64,000 bases of DNA from Gilliamella sp. B3022 (GTDB taxonomy: Bacteria; Pseudomonadota; Gammaproteobacteria; Enterobacterales; Orbaceae), in assembly GCF_028751545.1 (NCBI RefSeq), contig NZ_CP071867.1, positions 1,275,306 to 1,339,305 of the forward strand, written 5' to 3'. Within the stretch, counting starts at the first letter, position 1. Each line of letters begins with the position of its first letter. The notes beneath the pieces are model-generated. The model saw only the letters and a list, made by a program, of their open reading frames with translations, was not told the DNA's origin and made no database searches. Position numbers and translations under genes: made by a program. Positions 32,918-46,819 of the stretch are shown piece by piece.

Positions 32918-33631
32918 CTATTTCTTATTATCCATAATAATATCTTCAACAATTGCATGTTGATTACTGATTTTACATTTTATATTGAATTGGTAAAGTC
33001 TCAGCCCATATTCTTGTTGCTCAATATTATTTTGTTTGTAAGCAGGTCTTGGATCTTGAGAGATAACCTGCGTGATTAATTCTTTAAGGTGTGGATAAGT
33101 TGATAGGTATGAAGTTAGAATCAATTGTGCTTGTGGTGAAAATTCCACTGTAATTTTTTTCTCAGGTTCTGATTGAGCATAACCTGCAACAGCCCAAGGA
33201 TAACTATCACAATAGGGTAAATAAGGTTTAATATCGATAATTGGTGTTCCATCAACTAAATCAATACTGCCTAATTTCAAAATAATCTGCTTATTTTTGA
33301 AAACAATATCTGTTAATTCGACAGCTGAAAGTCCAATATGATTAGGGCGAAAAGGTGATCGGGTAGCAAACACTCCTAATGTTTTATTACCGCCTAAACG
33401 CGGCGGACGTACAGATAAACGCCATTTTTCTGGTTCAATATGATGAAATTGAAATAATAGCCATAAATGTGAAAATTGTTCTAATCCTTTAACACTAACA
33501 GGATTATTATAAGGTGATAATAGATGAAGTTCACCTTGACCTGCGGTAACTAAATTTGGCTGTCGAGGAACAGCAAATTTTTCGCTGTAGGGAGAATGAA
33601 TAATACCGATCGGTTTGATTTGATATGTCAT
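32918..33631 (-). CDS. trmO: tRNA (N6-threonylcarbamoyladenosine37) methyltransferase TrmO
   Basis: TrmO (YaeB/TsaA) adds a methyl group to t6A37 in threonine tRNAs. The 237-aa protein starts with the family's IKPIGIIHSPYSEKFAVPRQ and contains GLEQFSHLWLLFQFH, TRSPFRPNHIGLSAVEL (the SAM-binding region) and DLVDGTPIIDIKPYLPYCD. Length is normal. It is transcribed towards hslO and appears to stand alone; metQ ends 122 nt upstream of it on the same strand. Confidence 0.93.
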   Translation of the reverse strand: MTYQIKPIGIIHSPYSEKFAVPRQPNLVTAGQGELHLLSPYNNPVSVKGLEQFSHLWLLFQFHHIEPEKWRLSVRPPRLGGNKTLGVFATRSPFRPNHIGLSAVELTDIVFKNKQIILKLGSIDLVDGTPIIDIKPYLPYCDSYPWAVAGYAQSEPEKKITVEFSPQAQLILTSYLSTYPHLKELITQVISQDPRPAYKQNNIEQQEYGLRLYQFNIKCKISNQHAIVEDIIMDNKK

Positions 33632-33752
33632 TATTTAAGATTTTATTTATTGATAGCCAATTTTAAATAGTCTTATCGGTTCTTTCAGTAGTATTATTCC
33701 GCTGATTTATGGGTCAGCGGAATAATGTTTATAGTTAATAATTCATCGATCA

Positions 33753-34652
33753 TTACCAACCACGAATTGCACCACCATTGAAAATTTGCTCAGCTTTTTG
33801 TGCTACAATATCAGTTTGATAGGCTTTAACAAAGTTTTTGATGTTTTCATTATCTTTGTCAGCTTCTCGAGCTACAATAATATTAACATATGGTGATTCT
33901 TTATCCTCTACAAATATGCCATCTTTGCTTGGTGTTAAATTTGCTTGTCCTGCAAAAGCATTATTGATAATAGCAAGATCAACTTGAGCATCATCTAATG
34001 AACGCGGTAGCATTGGTGCTTCAAGTTCAACAATCTTGTAGTTATAAGGATTACTTGTAATATCAAGAACAGTAGGTAGTAAACCTTTCGTTTTATCAAC
34101 GGTAATCATACCTTCATGCTGTAATAAGAGTAATGCTCGACCTAAATTAGTTGGATCATTTGGAATGGTAATCGTTGAATTAGCGGCAATAAAGAAAGTT
34201 TCACCGCGAGGTGATGTTATTTTTACACCTTCTCCTGTTTCTGTTGTATTATCAATTGGTTTTAATTTATGAGAATAGCTAGCAATAGGGTAAACAAATG
34301 AGTTACCGACAACGGCTAGTTTATAGCCGCGTTCTTTTATTTGTTCATCTAAATAAGGCTTATGTTGAAAAGCATTAATATCAATTAAGCCATCATTTAA
34401 TGCTTGATTTGGTGTGACATAATCATTAAAAATTACCAGTTCAACATCTAGATTATAAAGATCTTTGGCTTGTTGCTTAACCACTTCTGCGACTTCTTGT
34501 TCAGGACCAGAAATAACGCCTACTTTAATCATGCTAACTTTAGCCGGTTCTTCTGATTTATTATCTGAAACTGTTGATTGCTTATTATCACAACCAGTTA
34601 AAAAAAATGAACTTATCAATACGGTAATGAATGCTAGTTTTTTAATAGACAT
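33753..34652 (-). CDS. metQ: Methionine-binding lipoprotein MetQ
   Basis: MetQ is the periplasmic lipoprotein that captures methionine for the MetNI transporter. From ATG 34652 it is 299 aa. The signal peptide ends in the lipobox FLTGC, so Cys is lipidated after residue 20. An ATG 12 nt earlier exists, but GGAGG lies 5 nt before ATG 34652. A polar linker (about residues 21-40) precedes the NLPA/MetQ domain with VGVISGPEQEVAE and DVELVIFNDYVTPNQAL, ending NGGAIRGW. It is the last gene of metNIQ, 14 nt after metI. Confidence 0.95.
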   Translation of the reverse strand: MSIKKLAFITVLISSFFLTGCDNKQSTVSDNKSEEPAKVSMIKVGVISGPEQEVAEVVKQQAKDLYNLDVELVIFNDYVTPNQALNDGLIDINAFQHKPYLDEQIKERGYKLAVVGNSFVYPIASYSHKLKPIDNTTETGEGVKITSPRGETFFIAANSTITIPNDPTNLGRALLLLQHEGMITVDKTKGLLPTVLDITSNPYNYKIVELEAPMLPRSLDDAQVDLAIINNAFAGQANLTPSKDGIFVEDKESPYVNIIVAREADKDNENIKNFVKAYQTDIVAQKAEQIFNGGAIRGW

Positions 34653-34666
34653 GAATTCCTCCAAAA

Positions 34667-35428
34667 TTAGTGATGCGTAACGCGTCTGACAATCCTATTG
34701 CCAATAAATTGTATAATAAAAACAATAACAATTAATATAATTAAAACCGTATTCATTATAGCAGGCTTATAGCCGTTGTAACCATATTGAATTGCAAGTT
34801 GACCTAAACCACCAGCACCAACAGCTCCAGCCATAGCAATATATCCGGTAAGAGTAATTAATGTAATTGTCATGCTATTGACTATTACCGGTAATGATTC
34901 AGGTAATAGAACTTTATATATAATTTGTAATGGTGTTGCACCCATTGAACGAGCAGCCTCAATTAGTCCTTTAGGTACATCCAATAATGCATTTTCAATC
35001 ATACGTGCAATTAATGGAGAAACCCCAATACTTAATGGAACAACTGCTGCTTGCTTACCTATAAAAGTTCCCATTAAAAATGTGGTAAATGGAATAATCC
35101 AAACGATTAATATAATAAAAGGTATGGAACGGAACACGTTAGTAATGAATGAAAGCGTACTATTAGCTGTATAACAATCTAAAATTTGTCCTTTACGGGT
35201 GGTGTAAAGTAATATACCAATAGGTAAACCTATCACTGTTCCCCATAAACCTGACAGAATAACCATATATAATGTTTCATCAGTTGCTTGTGCCATTTTG
35301 AATAACATAGCTTCATTAAATCCATTAAATGAAGAACAAAATGCCACAAAATTTGCCCAAAAGTCGTGTCCTGCAAAATATCGAAATAATGACTCAAAAG
35401 GTTTAAATGAAGGAATAAAATCAAACAT
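34667..35428 (-). CDS. metI: Methionine ABC transporter permease MetI
   Basis: MetI is the membrane channel of the methionine importer. From ATG 35428 it is 253 aa, about 36 longer than E. coli MetI (217). The core matches well: [19 protein letters not shown], the EAA loop [14 protein letters not shown], and [18 protein letters not shown]. The extra N-terminal segment has no clear function; AGAGG precedes ATG 35428 at 9 nt, which supports the long form, while an internal ATG at 35308 would give the usual length but has a poor ribosome-binding site. The gene overlaps the metN stop by 8 nt. Confidence 0.92.
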   Translation of the reverse strand: MFDFIPSFKPFESLFRYFAGHDFWANFVAFCSSFNGFNEAMLFKMAQATDETLYMVILSGLWGTVIGLPIGILLYTTRKGQILDCYTANSTLSFITNVFRSIPFIILIVWIIPFTTFLMGTFIGKQAAVVPLSIGVSPLIARMIENALLDVPKGLIEAARSMGATPLQIIYKVLLPESLPVIVNSMTITLITLTGYIAMAGAVGAGGLGQLAIQYGYNGYKPAIMNTVLIILIVIVFIIQFIGNRIVRRVTHH

Positions 35429-36452
35429 AACCAAGCACCTCTACTTTAGTGTTATTTTTTTCTAAAAACTGAATTGCTGATGCTGTGCTTTTGGGTTTTC
35501 CTCTTAGTTCAGCCAACATTAAACCAAATTTAACACCTCCTGCATAATCCATTTGTGCACTAATAATGTTGCTATCAATATCAAACTCTTTAGCAATTTG
35601 AGATAATAAAGGTAAGTCTACTGAAACTCCAGTAAACTCAAAACTCACTAAAGGATTAAGTCCTTCTTTATATTCAGGCGATAGCCTTGCTAAATAATCT
35701 TCAGGAATATTAAGATGTAAAGTTGATTGAATAAATTGACGTGCAATATCCGTTTTTGCATGTGAAAACATTTCTCCAACCGATGATTGCTCAATCAATT
35801 CCCCACTACTAATAACGGCAACTTGATCACAAATTTGTTTAACAACATCCATCTCATGGGTAATTAATAAAATGGTTAAACCTAGTTTTTGATTGATATC
35901 TTTTAATAATGCCAAAATAGAGCGCGTTGTTTCAGGGTCAAGCGCACTGGTTGCTTCGTCACACAATAATACTTTGGGATCACTAGCTAAAGCTCTTGCT
36001 ATCGCAACACGTTGCTTTTGACCACCCGATAAATTTGCAGGATAGGCATGAGATTTTTCGGTTAATCCAACTAAATCAATAAGTTCAGTGACTTTTTGTT
36101 TAATAACGGCTTTAGGTGTTTTATCTAGCTCAAGTGGAAATGCAATATTATCAAACACTGTGCGTGAAGACAGTAAATTAAAATGCTGAAAAATCATGCT
36201 GATTTTTCGACGTACTTCAATAAGCTTACGATTTGATAAATGAGTGATCTCTTGATTATCAAAAAATATTTTACCACTAGTGGGTTTTTCTAAAAGATTA
36301 ACGCAGCGAATAAGTGTACTCTTTCCTGCACCAGACTTACCAATAACACCATAAATTTTGCCTTTGGGTACATGAATTGTAATGTCCTTTAATGCATGAA
36401 TTGGCGTCTTATTATGTTCAAATGTTTTCGAAATATGTTGTAGTTGTATCAT
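35421..36452 (-). CDS. metN: Methionine ABC transporter ATPase MetN
   Basis: MetN powers methionine uptake. From ATG 36452 it is 343 aa with Walker [10 protein letters not shown] at residues 38-46, signature [15 protein letters not shown], Walker [14 protein letters not shown]-loop THEMD and the C-terminal NIL/ACT-like domain (about 265-343) that gives methionine feedback inhibition, ending [12 protein letters not shown] 15 nt earlier is possible; neither start has a good ribosome-binding site. The leader from the predicted promoter would be only about 24 nt. Confidence 0.96.
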   Translation of the reverse strand: MIQLQHISKTFEHNKTPIHALKDITIHVPKGKIYGVIGKSGAGKSTLIRCVNLLEKPTSGKIFFDNQEITHLSNRKLIEVRRKISMIFQHFNLLSSRTVFDNIAFPLELDKTPKAVIKQKVTELIDLVGLTEKSHAYPANLSGGQKQRVAIARALASDPKVLLCDEATSALDPETTRSILALLKDINQKLGLTILLITHEMDVVKQICDQVAVISSGELIEQSSVGEMFSHAKTDIARQFIQSTLHLNIPEDYLARLSPEYKEGLNPLVSFEFTGVSVDLPLLSQIAKEFDIDSNIISAQMDYAGGVKFGLMLAELRGKPKSTASAIQFLEKNNTKVEVLGYV

Positions 36453-36482
36453 AATATATAAAGACAATGTGTAAATAGGTGA

Positions 36483-36511
36483 ATATTAAGACGTCTAGAC
36501 ATCTAAGTCAA
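36483..36511 (-). promoter_or_regulatory. metNIQ promoter with tandem MetJ boxes
   Basis: On the minus strand -35 TTGACT (36511-36506) and -10 TAATAT (36488-36483) are 17 nt apart. The 17-nt spacer is filled by two adjacent met boxes, AGACGTCT at 36489-36496 (perfect consensus) and AGACATCT at 36497-36504 (7 of 8). MetJ bound here would cover the promoter, giving repression by S-adenosylmethionine. Confidence 0.9.
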
Positions 36512-36568
36512 TCAATAATATGCGATATAAATTCGCTGAATATCTAAGCAAAAGGGAAAAAAGTAAAT

Positions 36569-37105
36569 ATGAAACCAGCTATTTTTTTAGATCGGGATGG
36601 TACCATTAATATCGATTACAATTATGTACATACAATTGATAAATTTCATTTTATTGATGGTGTCATTGAAGCAATGCAAGAACTCAAAAAAATGGGCTTT
36701 TTATTGATTATTACAACTAATCAATCAGGGATTGCAAGAAATAAATTCACAGAAGAACAATTCAATGTTTTGACTGAATGGATGGATTGGTCATTACAAG
36801 ATCGAGGTGTTGATTTAGATGGTATCTATTACTGCCCACATGATCCTTTAATCGATACATGTGAATGTCGAAAGCCGAGTCCTGGTATGATTCAAACCGC
36901 AGCTAAAGAGCTAAATATAGATATTGCTAATTCATATATGGTTGGTGATAAAATTTCTGACTTATTATCAGGTAAACGTGCAGGTGTTAAAAAAGCAGTG
37001 TTAGTAAAAACTGGCGACATAATCACAGATGAAGCATTATCCCAAGCTGACTGGGTCATTGACAGCTTAGCGGATTTACCAAGTAAGATAAAAATCGAGA
37101 CTTAA
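36569..37105 (+). CDS. gmhB: D-glycero-beta-D-manno-heptose 1,7-bisphosphate 7-phosphatase
   Basis: GmhB removes the 7-phosphate during synthesis of ADP-heptose for the lipopolysaccharide inner core. The 178-aa HAD protein has the nucleophile motif FLDRDGT (Asp8 and Asp10), TTNQSGIAR near residues 49-57, a zinc-binding loop [16 protein letters not shown], and VGDKISDL. The zinc loop keeps all four ligands (Cys, His, Cys, Cys) but is about five residues shorter than in E. coli. It is divergent from metNIQ and precedes the rRNA operon, the same order as around E. coli rrnH. Confidence 0.96.
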   Translation: MKPAIFLDRDGTINIDYNYVHTIDKFHFIDGVIEAMQELKKMGFLLIITTNQSGIARNKFTEEQFNVLTEWMDWSLQDRGVDLDGIYYCPHDPLIDTCECRKPSPGMIQTAAKELNIDIANSYMVGDKISDLLSGKRAGVKKAVLVKTGDIITDEALSQADWVIDSLADLPSKIKIET

Positions 37106-37119
37106 TTGGTGATTATTAA

Positions 37120-37146
37120 ATGCAGTATTTAATATAAATACTGCAT
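37120..37146 (+). terminator. Hairpin after gmhB
   Basis: A perfect 12-bp stem ATGCAGTATTTA / TAAATACTGCAT with a 3-nt loop lies 14 nt after the gmhB stop. The tail is only moderately T-rich. Confidence 0.6.
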
Positions 37147-37310
37147 ACTTTATACTTAAATTTAATTATTCGTGATTCTTTTCTTGTTAGGCAATATAGT
37201 TTAATCAAGTAAATTAAAACAGCATCCGATATAAAATGACTGGTTTTAGTATGCTTCGAGTACGTTTAGAGCAAAAAAAGCACAAACAGAAAAAAAATAG
37301 CAATAAACAC

Positions 37311-37338
37311 TTGCAGTAAAATTTAAAGTGCCTATAAT
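37311..37338 (+). promoter_or_regulatory. rRNA operon promoter (P1-like)
   Basis: -35 TTGCAG (37311-37316) and a perfect -10 TATAAT (37333-37338) are 16 nt apart, followed by a GC-rich discriminator GCGC. A-rich DNA just upstream resembles an UP element. The start would be near 37345, giving a leader of about 310 nt. A second promoter was not identified. Confidence 0.8.
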
Positions 37339-37510
37339 GCGCATCCACTGACACGGCGTCATCGACAAACAGAGACAGCGGGTGTAAGTGAGCAAGGTCA
37401 AAAATTTTGAAAAAAGATCTTGACGAATAAAAAGGTGTAGCGTAGTATACGCAGCCCTTGAGACAGCAAACTGAATAACAAAATGTTTAGTGAAAGATAA
37501 ATAGCTGTCA

Positions 37511-37521
37511 GCTCTTTAAAA
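37511..37521 (+). promoter_or_regulatory. boxA antitermination site in the rRNA leader
   Basis: GCTCTTTAAAA matches the start of the rrn boxA (consensus TGCTCTTTAACA). It is followed by ACAGACAATCTGTGTGGGCA, which matches the rrn leader of E. coli. It recruits NusB/NusE to prevent Rho termination. Confidence 0.75.
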
Positions 37522-37533
37522 AGAAGAAACAGA

Positions 37534-39225
<1,692 letters not shown>

Positions 39226-39251
39226 TTTGTTAAGAAAAGAGTCACTTTATT

Positions 39252-39328
<77 letters not shown>

Positions 39329-39385
39329 ATTCAACTTATTTTTTGCTGATTTTGGCTTTAACGGGTTGAAGAAGTGAAAGAAAAT

Positions 39386-39461
39386 GGGGCTATAGCTCAG
39401 CTGGGAGAGCGCCTGCCTTGCACGCAGGAGGCCAGCGGTTCGATCCCGCTTAGCTCCACCA
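39386..39461 (+). tRNA. alaT: tRNA-Ala (TGC anticodon)
   Basis: A complete 76-nt tRNA with encoded CCA. The anticodon loop reads CTTGCAC (anticodon TGC), T-loop GGTTCGATCCC, and acceptor GGGGCTA pairs with TAGCTCC (one G-T pair). It sits between 16S and 23S, the usual partner of tRNA-Ile. Confidence 0.98.
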
Positions 39462-39527
39462 TTAAAGAAGTCTCTTTTTAACTAAATTATGTTTGTATTT
39501 ACTTATAAGAGTAAATAGAAAGATAAA

Positions 39528-39540
39528 GCTCTTTAACAAT
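39528..39540 (+). promoter_or_regulatory. boxA in the 16S-23S spacer
   Basis: GCTCTTTAACAAT is a near-perfect boxA, placed about 125 nt before 23S as in other rrn operons. It restores antitermination before the long 23S gene. Confidence 0.8.
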
Positions 39541-39641
39541 TAGGAACAAGCTGAAAGAAACGAGTTCTCGTTTTTACGGAAAGCATTTGTATGAAAATAT
39601 GAATGTGAAGAAGTAGAAAAGAGAAAAAAGCGTAATTAAAA

Positions 39642-42582
<2,941 letters not shown>

Positions 42583-42712
42583 ATACGCGAAGTTGAGAGA
42601 TTAAGAAATCATCGAAAGATGATGAAAGATTGATGAAACAGTTTGTTCCGGATTGAGCGATTGATGAAGATATGTGATAATCATCATCAATAGAAAAAGA
42701 GAAGACAGAATA

Positions 42713-42832
42713 TGTCTGGCGGTAATAGCGCGGTGGTCCCACCTGACCCCATGCCGAACTCAGAAGTGAAACGCCGAAGTGCCGATGGTAGTGTGGGTAT
42801 TACCCATGTGAGAGTAGGGAGCCGCCAGACTT
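42713..42832 (+). rRNA. rrf: 5S ribosomal RNA
   Basis: A 120-nt 5S gene containing GGTCCCACCTGACCCCATGC and CCGAACTCAGAAGTGAAACG. The terminal stem is TGTCTGGCGG against CCGCCAGACT. A terminator follows 14 nt later and closes the operon. Confidence 0.98.
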
Positions 42833-42846
42833 TTAAATATATCGAG

Positions 42847-42873
42847 AGCCCAGCAGGAATGCTGGGCTTTTTT
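42847..42873 (+). terminator. rRNA operon terminator
   Basis: A perfect 9-bp GC-rich stem AGCCCAGCA / TGCTGGGCT with loop GGAA, followed by a run of T. A classic strong intrinsic terminator. Confidence 0.95.
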
Positions 42874-43771
42874 GCATACAGAAATTACAAACTTCTGATA
42901 AGGTTATTTGAAAGCAGATTATTAGCTCATTTACCTATACCAAATATCTACCTAGTAAATTGTTATAATTAACATTTAACAAAATTTGCTATCTTTTTGA
43001 TGACAATTTATCTTATTTACAACTTTGATTAGTTGAGTTATTTTCCTGATTGTGACCACAATCTTATAAGTTTTATAACAATAATTCTGTTTTTATTGAA
43101 GATATTATTAATAAAAACAGAATTGATTTTAGCTAATAGATCTTAATTAAGAGTTATTTATAATAAGTATCTTAATAGTGAATTTAATCATTAAAATTAT
43201 CATTAGTTAAAAATTTCTATAAAATTTTGCAATAAATATAAAATAATCAATACGATATTGCTATCTTTTCATTGTATAAATAAAACTGCCCATCTCTATT
43301 ATTTCAATAATCTTTGCAAATAATATTAATTTTATTTTTTATTATTGATAATGCCTAATAAGTAATTGTTGAATATTATATGCTGTAAGGAATCAAAGGT
43401 TCTTTAATGAAAAGAAGATATATTCATAACGATCTTTAATTCCTATAGATTTAAATTAAAAAATTATTAATTTATTGAAATAAGTTTTATAGCTGATAAT
43501 TTTGATACAAATAATGCATCAATATAAGTATAACTATTACTTTACGAAATATTCATAAAATCTAAAATTAATGGATTTGTTATCATTAATTAAATCGAGA
43601 TTATGTTGTAGGTAAATTCTATTGATAAAATATTTAGATTTGAATTATCTGAAAAAGCTTTTAATATTGTTATACACTAGTGTGAGAGGTAAAAGTGATA
43701 AGAAGTACTTTAATGAATATTTAATCGCAAATAAGAAAACAGTTATGAATTTTTCAAAATGAATTTTGGAA
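42874..43771. other. Very AT-rich gap without genes
   Basis: About 900 bp after the rRNA operon with stop codons in all frames at high density. I see no gene, tRNA or clear regulatory site here. Confidence 0.6.
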
Positions 43772-43806
43772 AACAAAGCAATATTTAAAAAGAATATTGC
43801 TTTGTT
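43772..43806 (-). terminator. Terminator of the TrpXYZ-like operon
   Basis: A perfect 14-bp stem AACAAAGCAATATT / AATATTGCTTTGTT with a 7-nt loop lies 10 nt past the ATPase stop. On the minus strand it ends with a run of four T. Confidence 0.8.
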
Positions 43807-43816
43807 ATTTGGTTTA

Positions 43817-44611
43817 TTATCCTAAAAGTAATGCATCATCAGTAACTTTTTCGCCACGCGTTTTTTCAAACATAGCTAGTAAATCATTTACTGTTAGCTT
43901 GGCACGTTGTTCTCCAGCAACATCAAGTACGACCTGACCCTGATGGAGCATTACTGTCCTATTGCCATATTCTAATGCTTGTTTCATAGAGTGAGTAACC
44001 ATCATGGCTGTCAAATGATTTTTTGAAACAATTTCATCGGTTAGCTCTAAAACAAATTGTGCCGTTTTAGGATCAAGTGCAGCGGTATGTTCATCAAGCA
44101 ATAATATTTTAGATGGTTGCAGCGTTGACATTAGTAAACTAATTGCTTGTCTTTGCCCTCCAGAAAGTAATCCCATCATGTCGGACAATCGATTCTCTAG
44201 ACCTAAATTTAATGTCGCAAGTTTTTCTTTAAATATTGCACGTAACTTTCTATTTAGGGCTGGAGACAATGTAAAGCTATGTCCTCGGTTATAAGCAATA
44301 GCAAGATTTTCTTCAATAGTTAGGTTTTCACAAGTACCAACCATTGGATCTTGAAAAACTCGAGCAACTAATCCCGCCCTTTTCCATGCAGGCCAGCGAG
44401 TTACATTTTTTCCATTAATAATTACACTGCCTGAGTCGGCAAGTAAATCACCACTAATTACATTGAGTAATGAGCTTTTCCCTGCCCCATTACTACCTAT
44501 GATTGTGACAAATTCACCTTCGCTTATATTAAGATTTAATCCTCGTAATACATGATTTTCGATAGGTGTTCCTTGATTAAAAGTTAATTGTAATTCTCCA
44601 ACTTTAATCAT
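43817..44611 (-). CDS. TrpZ-like ABC transporter ATPase
   Basis: The 264-aa ATPase has Walker A GSNGAGKS near residues 39-46, signature LSGGQRQAISLL near 149, Walker B ILLLDEHTAALDP and H-loop VTHSM. The DEHTAALDP form is typical of the COG1101 ATPases that pair with ABC_sub_bind (PF04392) binding proteins; this is the group predicted to import tryptophan or tyrosine in other bacteria (TrpXYZ). It is the last gene of the operon and overlaps the permease end by 8 nt. The substrate is not proven. Confidence 0.85.
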   Translation of the reverse strand: MIKVGELQLTFNQGTPIENHVLRGLNLNISEGEFVTIIGSNGAGKSSLLNVISGDLLADSGSVIINGKNVTRWPAWKRAGLVARVFQDPMVGTCENLTIEENLAIAYNRGHSFTLSPALNRKLRAIFKEKLATLNLGLENRLSDMMGLLSGGQRQAISLLMSTLQPSKILLLDEHTAALDPKTAQFVLELTDEIVSKNHLTAMMVTHSMKQALEYGNRTVMLHQGQVVLDVAGEQRAKLTVNDLLAMFEKTRGEKVTDDALLLG

Positions 44612-45557
44612 GCTTACTTCCTCTTTTTTTTGAGCGTTTTTTTAACTGTTTAGGTAAAACTAAAGCAAGTACTACCAAGATAGCTGTAATAAGATTTAAA
44701 TCCTCGGTTCCTACACCAATTTCTTGTAAAAACTCATTACTGAGTGCAAACGCAATGAATAAGCGATATAAAATTGAACCAAAAATAACCGCTAGCATTA
44801 CAGCCCAAATACGCTTAGTTGGAAAAATACTTTCGCCAATAATAATTGATGCCAGTCCTATAACGATAGTGCCAACACCAATTGTAACATCTGCTCCACC
44901 TTGGGTTTGTACAAATAAAGAACCGCCAAGAGCTATTAAGCCATTTGATATTGCCATACCAAGAATAGTAATACTACCTGTCGGAATACCTTGAGATTTG
45001 GCCATTCGTTGGTTGGTTCCTGTTGCTCTTAATGCTAAGCCGATTTTGGTATTTAAAAAGAGATTGAGTAATAACCAAAATAGAATGACAAAACCTAATA
45101 TCATAAGTGGTTGTACAATATATTGATTACTATAATCTTCAGTAATAAATGGTGAAAATATTGTTTTAGCATCAAGTAAAGAGAGATTAGGTGAACCAGC
45201 CATTCTTGGTGTTTCGTCCATAATATAAGGTCCAATACCTAATATTCTCAAATTGATAGAATAAAGCCCTATCATGACAATGATACTTGAAAGTAGTTGT
45301 AGTATATTGAGTTTAACATACAATATTCCAGTCATTGCTCCAGCAATACAACCAGCAAACATGCCTAACAATGTTGCTATCCAAGGATCAATACCTACGT
45401 AAATACATAGGCCGCAAACCGCCCCGCCAAGAGGAAAACTGGCATCAGCGGTAAGATCCGGAAAATCAAGTAAACGGAATGAGATAAAAACACCTAAACT
45501 AACCAGTGCATAAATAAGTCCAATTCCAATAGATCCTAAAAAAAATTCAAAAGACAT
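44604..45557 (-). CDS. TrpY-like ABC transporter permease
   Basis: A branched-chain-type (BPD_transp_2) permease of 317 aa from ATG 45557, with eight or more membrane helices and a basic C-terminal tail. Conserved segments are FPDLTADASFPLGGAVCG near residues 32-49, LALRATGTNQRMAKSQGIP near 185 and IIVGLASIIIGESIF-like residues near 230. An ATG 9 nt upstream (45566) is the alternative start; GGATG fits 45557 better. It lies between the second binding protein and the ATPase. Confidence 0.85.
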   Translation of the reverse strand: MSFEFFLGSIGIGLIYALVSLGVFISFRLLDFPDLTADASFPLGGAVCGLCIYVGIDPWIATLLGMFAGCIAGAMTGILYVKLNILQLLSSIIVMIGLYSINLRILGIGPYIMDETPRMAGSPNLSLLDAKTIFSPFITEDYSNQYIVQPLMILGFVILFWLLLNLFLNTKIGLALRATGTNQRMAKSQGIPTGSITILGMAISNGLIALGGSLFVQTQGGADVTIGVGTIVIGLASIIIGESIFPTKRIWAVMLAVIFGSILYRLFIAFALSNEFLQEIGVGTEDLNLITAILVVLALVLPKQLKKRSKKRGSKHD

Positions 45558-45617
45558 GAAAAACATCCATTAAAAAGTAACCGCTGAAATAGCGGTTTAG
45601 TTATCAAAAAGTTACAA

Positions 45618-46595
45618 TTATTTTTCGACAATTTTTGCTGCTGATTTTAATACATCTTCAGATAAAGTAATACCTTGGCGTTCAGCAGCTTTTTTATTAA
45701 TTGTTAATTGAGTAATATTACCAACTTGTGGTGGTATATCCCCTGGTTTCTCGCCATTAAGTATCCGGATAACAATTTTACCAGCTTGACGACCAAGATC
45801 ATAATAGCTCATTCCTAATGCTGCAATAGCACCACGTTCAGCTGATTCAGGATTTGATGCTACAAGAGGAATTTTACTTTCATTAGCAATTTTAGCTAAA
45901 GCTTCATAAGATGAAACAACATTATTATCGGTAGTCGTATAAATCATATCAACCTTACCTTTTAAACTCCTTGCCGCTGTTGATATATCAGAAGTTCGTT
46001 GAGCAGGAGCTGCAATAATTTTCATTCCTCTTTTTTCAAGTTCTACTTGCAATTGTTTCAAGATAATAATTGAATTAACTTCACTAGGACTATAAACATA
46101 ACCAATATTTTTAGCATCAGGTTTAATTTTTAACATCATTTCAATTTGAGAATCCAGTGATAAGGCATCGGAAACGCCTGTCACATTTGTTTTTGATGCA
46201 TCCCAACTTGGCGTTAATTTTGCTACCACAGGATCAGTCACAGCGGTAAAAACAATAGGAATAAGTTTTGTTGTTGCAACTAAAGCTTGTGAACTTGGTG
46301 TTGCAATACCAACAATAGCATCAGGTTTATTCGCTACAAATTGCTTCGCTATCTGAGCAGCAGTTGCACTGCTACCTTGTGCACTGGCAAATTGAAGCTT
46401 TAAATTTTCCCCTGCAATATAGCCATTATCTTTTAATTCATCTTCAACACCTTTTCGTACACTATCTAGTGCTGGGTGTTCAACAATTGCAGTAATGGCT
46501 ACAAATTTTTGTTCGGCTTTTGTATCTGCGTAAGAATAAAATGCAGCGAACGGTAAACTGAAAATCATAAAAAGTTTAATAATATAATTACGCAT
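45618..46595 (-). CDS. TrpX-like ABC substrate-binding protein (copy proximal to permease)
   Basis: A 325-aa periplasmic protein of the ABC_sub_bind family (PF04392). From ATG 46595 it starts MRNYIIKLFMIFSLPFAAFY, a signal peptide cut near YSYADT; there is no lipobox. AGGAGT precedes the ATG by 5 nt; longer starts lack support. It shares long identical blocks with the neighbour at 46820-47779: AQGSSATAAQIA, YTTTDNNVVS and GMSYYDLGRQAGK. This tandem pair points to gene duplication, with both proteins feeding one transporter. Confidence 0.88.
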   Translation of the reverse strand: MRNYIIKLFMIFSLPFAAFYSYADTKAEQKFVAITAIVEHPALDSVRKGVEDELKDNGYIAGENLKLQFASAQGSSATAAQIAKQFVANKPDAIVGIATPSSQALVATTKLIPIVFTAVTDPVVAKLTPSWDASKTNVTGVSDALSLDSQIEMMLKIKPDAKNIGYVYSPSEVNSIIILKQLQVELEKRGMKIIAAPAQRTSDISTAARSLKGKVDMIYTTTDNNVVSSYEALAKIANESKIPLVASNPESAERGAIAALGMSYYDLGRQAGKIVIRILNGEKPGDIPPQVGNITQLTINKKAAERQGITLSEDVLKSAAKIVEK

Positions 46596-46819
46596 AAGGT
46601 ACTCCTGTACTATTTTTTTTACAACCAAGCGAAATTTTGAGTTACTATAAAGCAAAATTGAATATTTTTCCAGAATAAAAAAAGAACTAGCAAATGTAAA
46701 TAATTCATTACATAGCAGGTGACGAATGGCTATAAACAGGAATATTGTTTGTTATATTACACTTTGCCCATACCTTTGAGCAAAGTTAATTTTGATATTT
46801 TTAATAAAATAATACTTAA

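Noticed and set aside
36453-36480. SAM riboswitch for metNIQ
   Set aside because: The predicted leader is only about 24 nt, too short for any SAM riboswitch; MetJ boxes explain the control.
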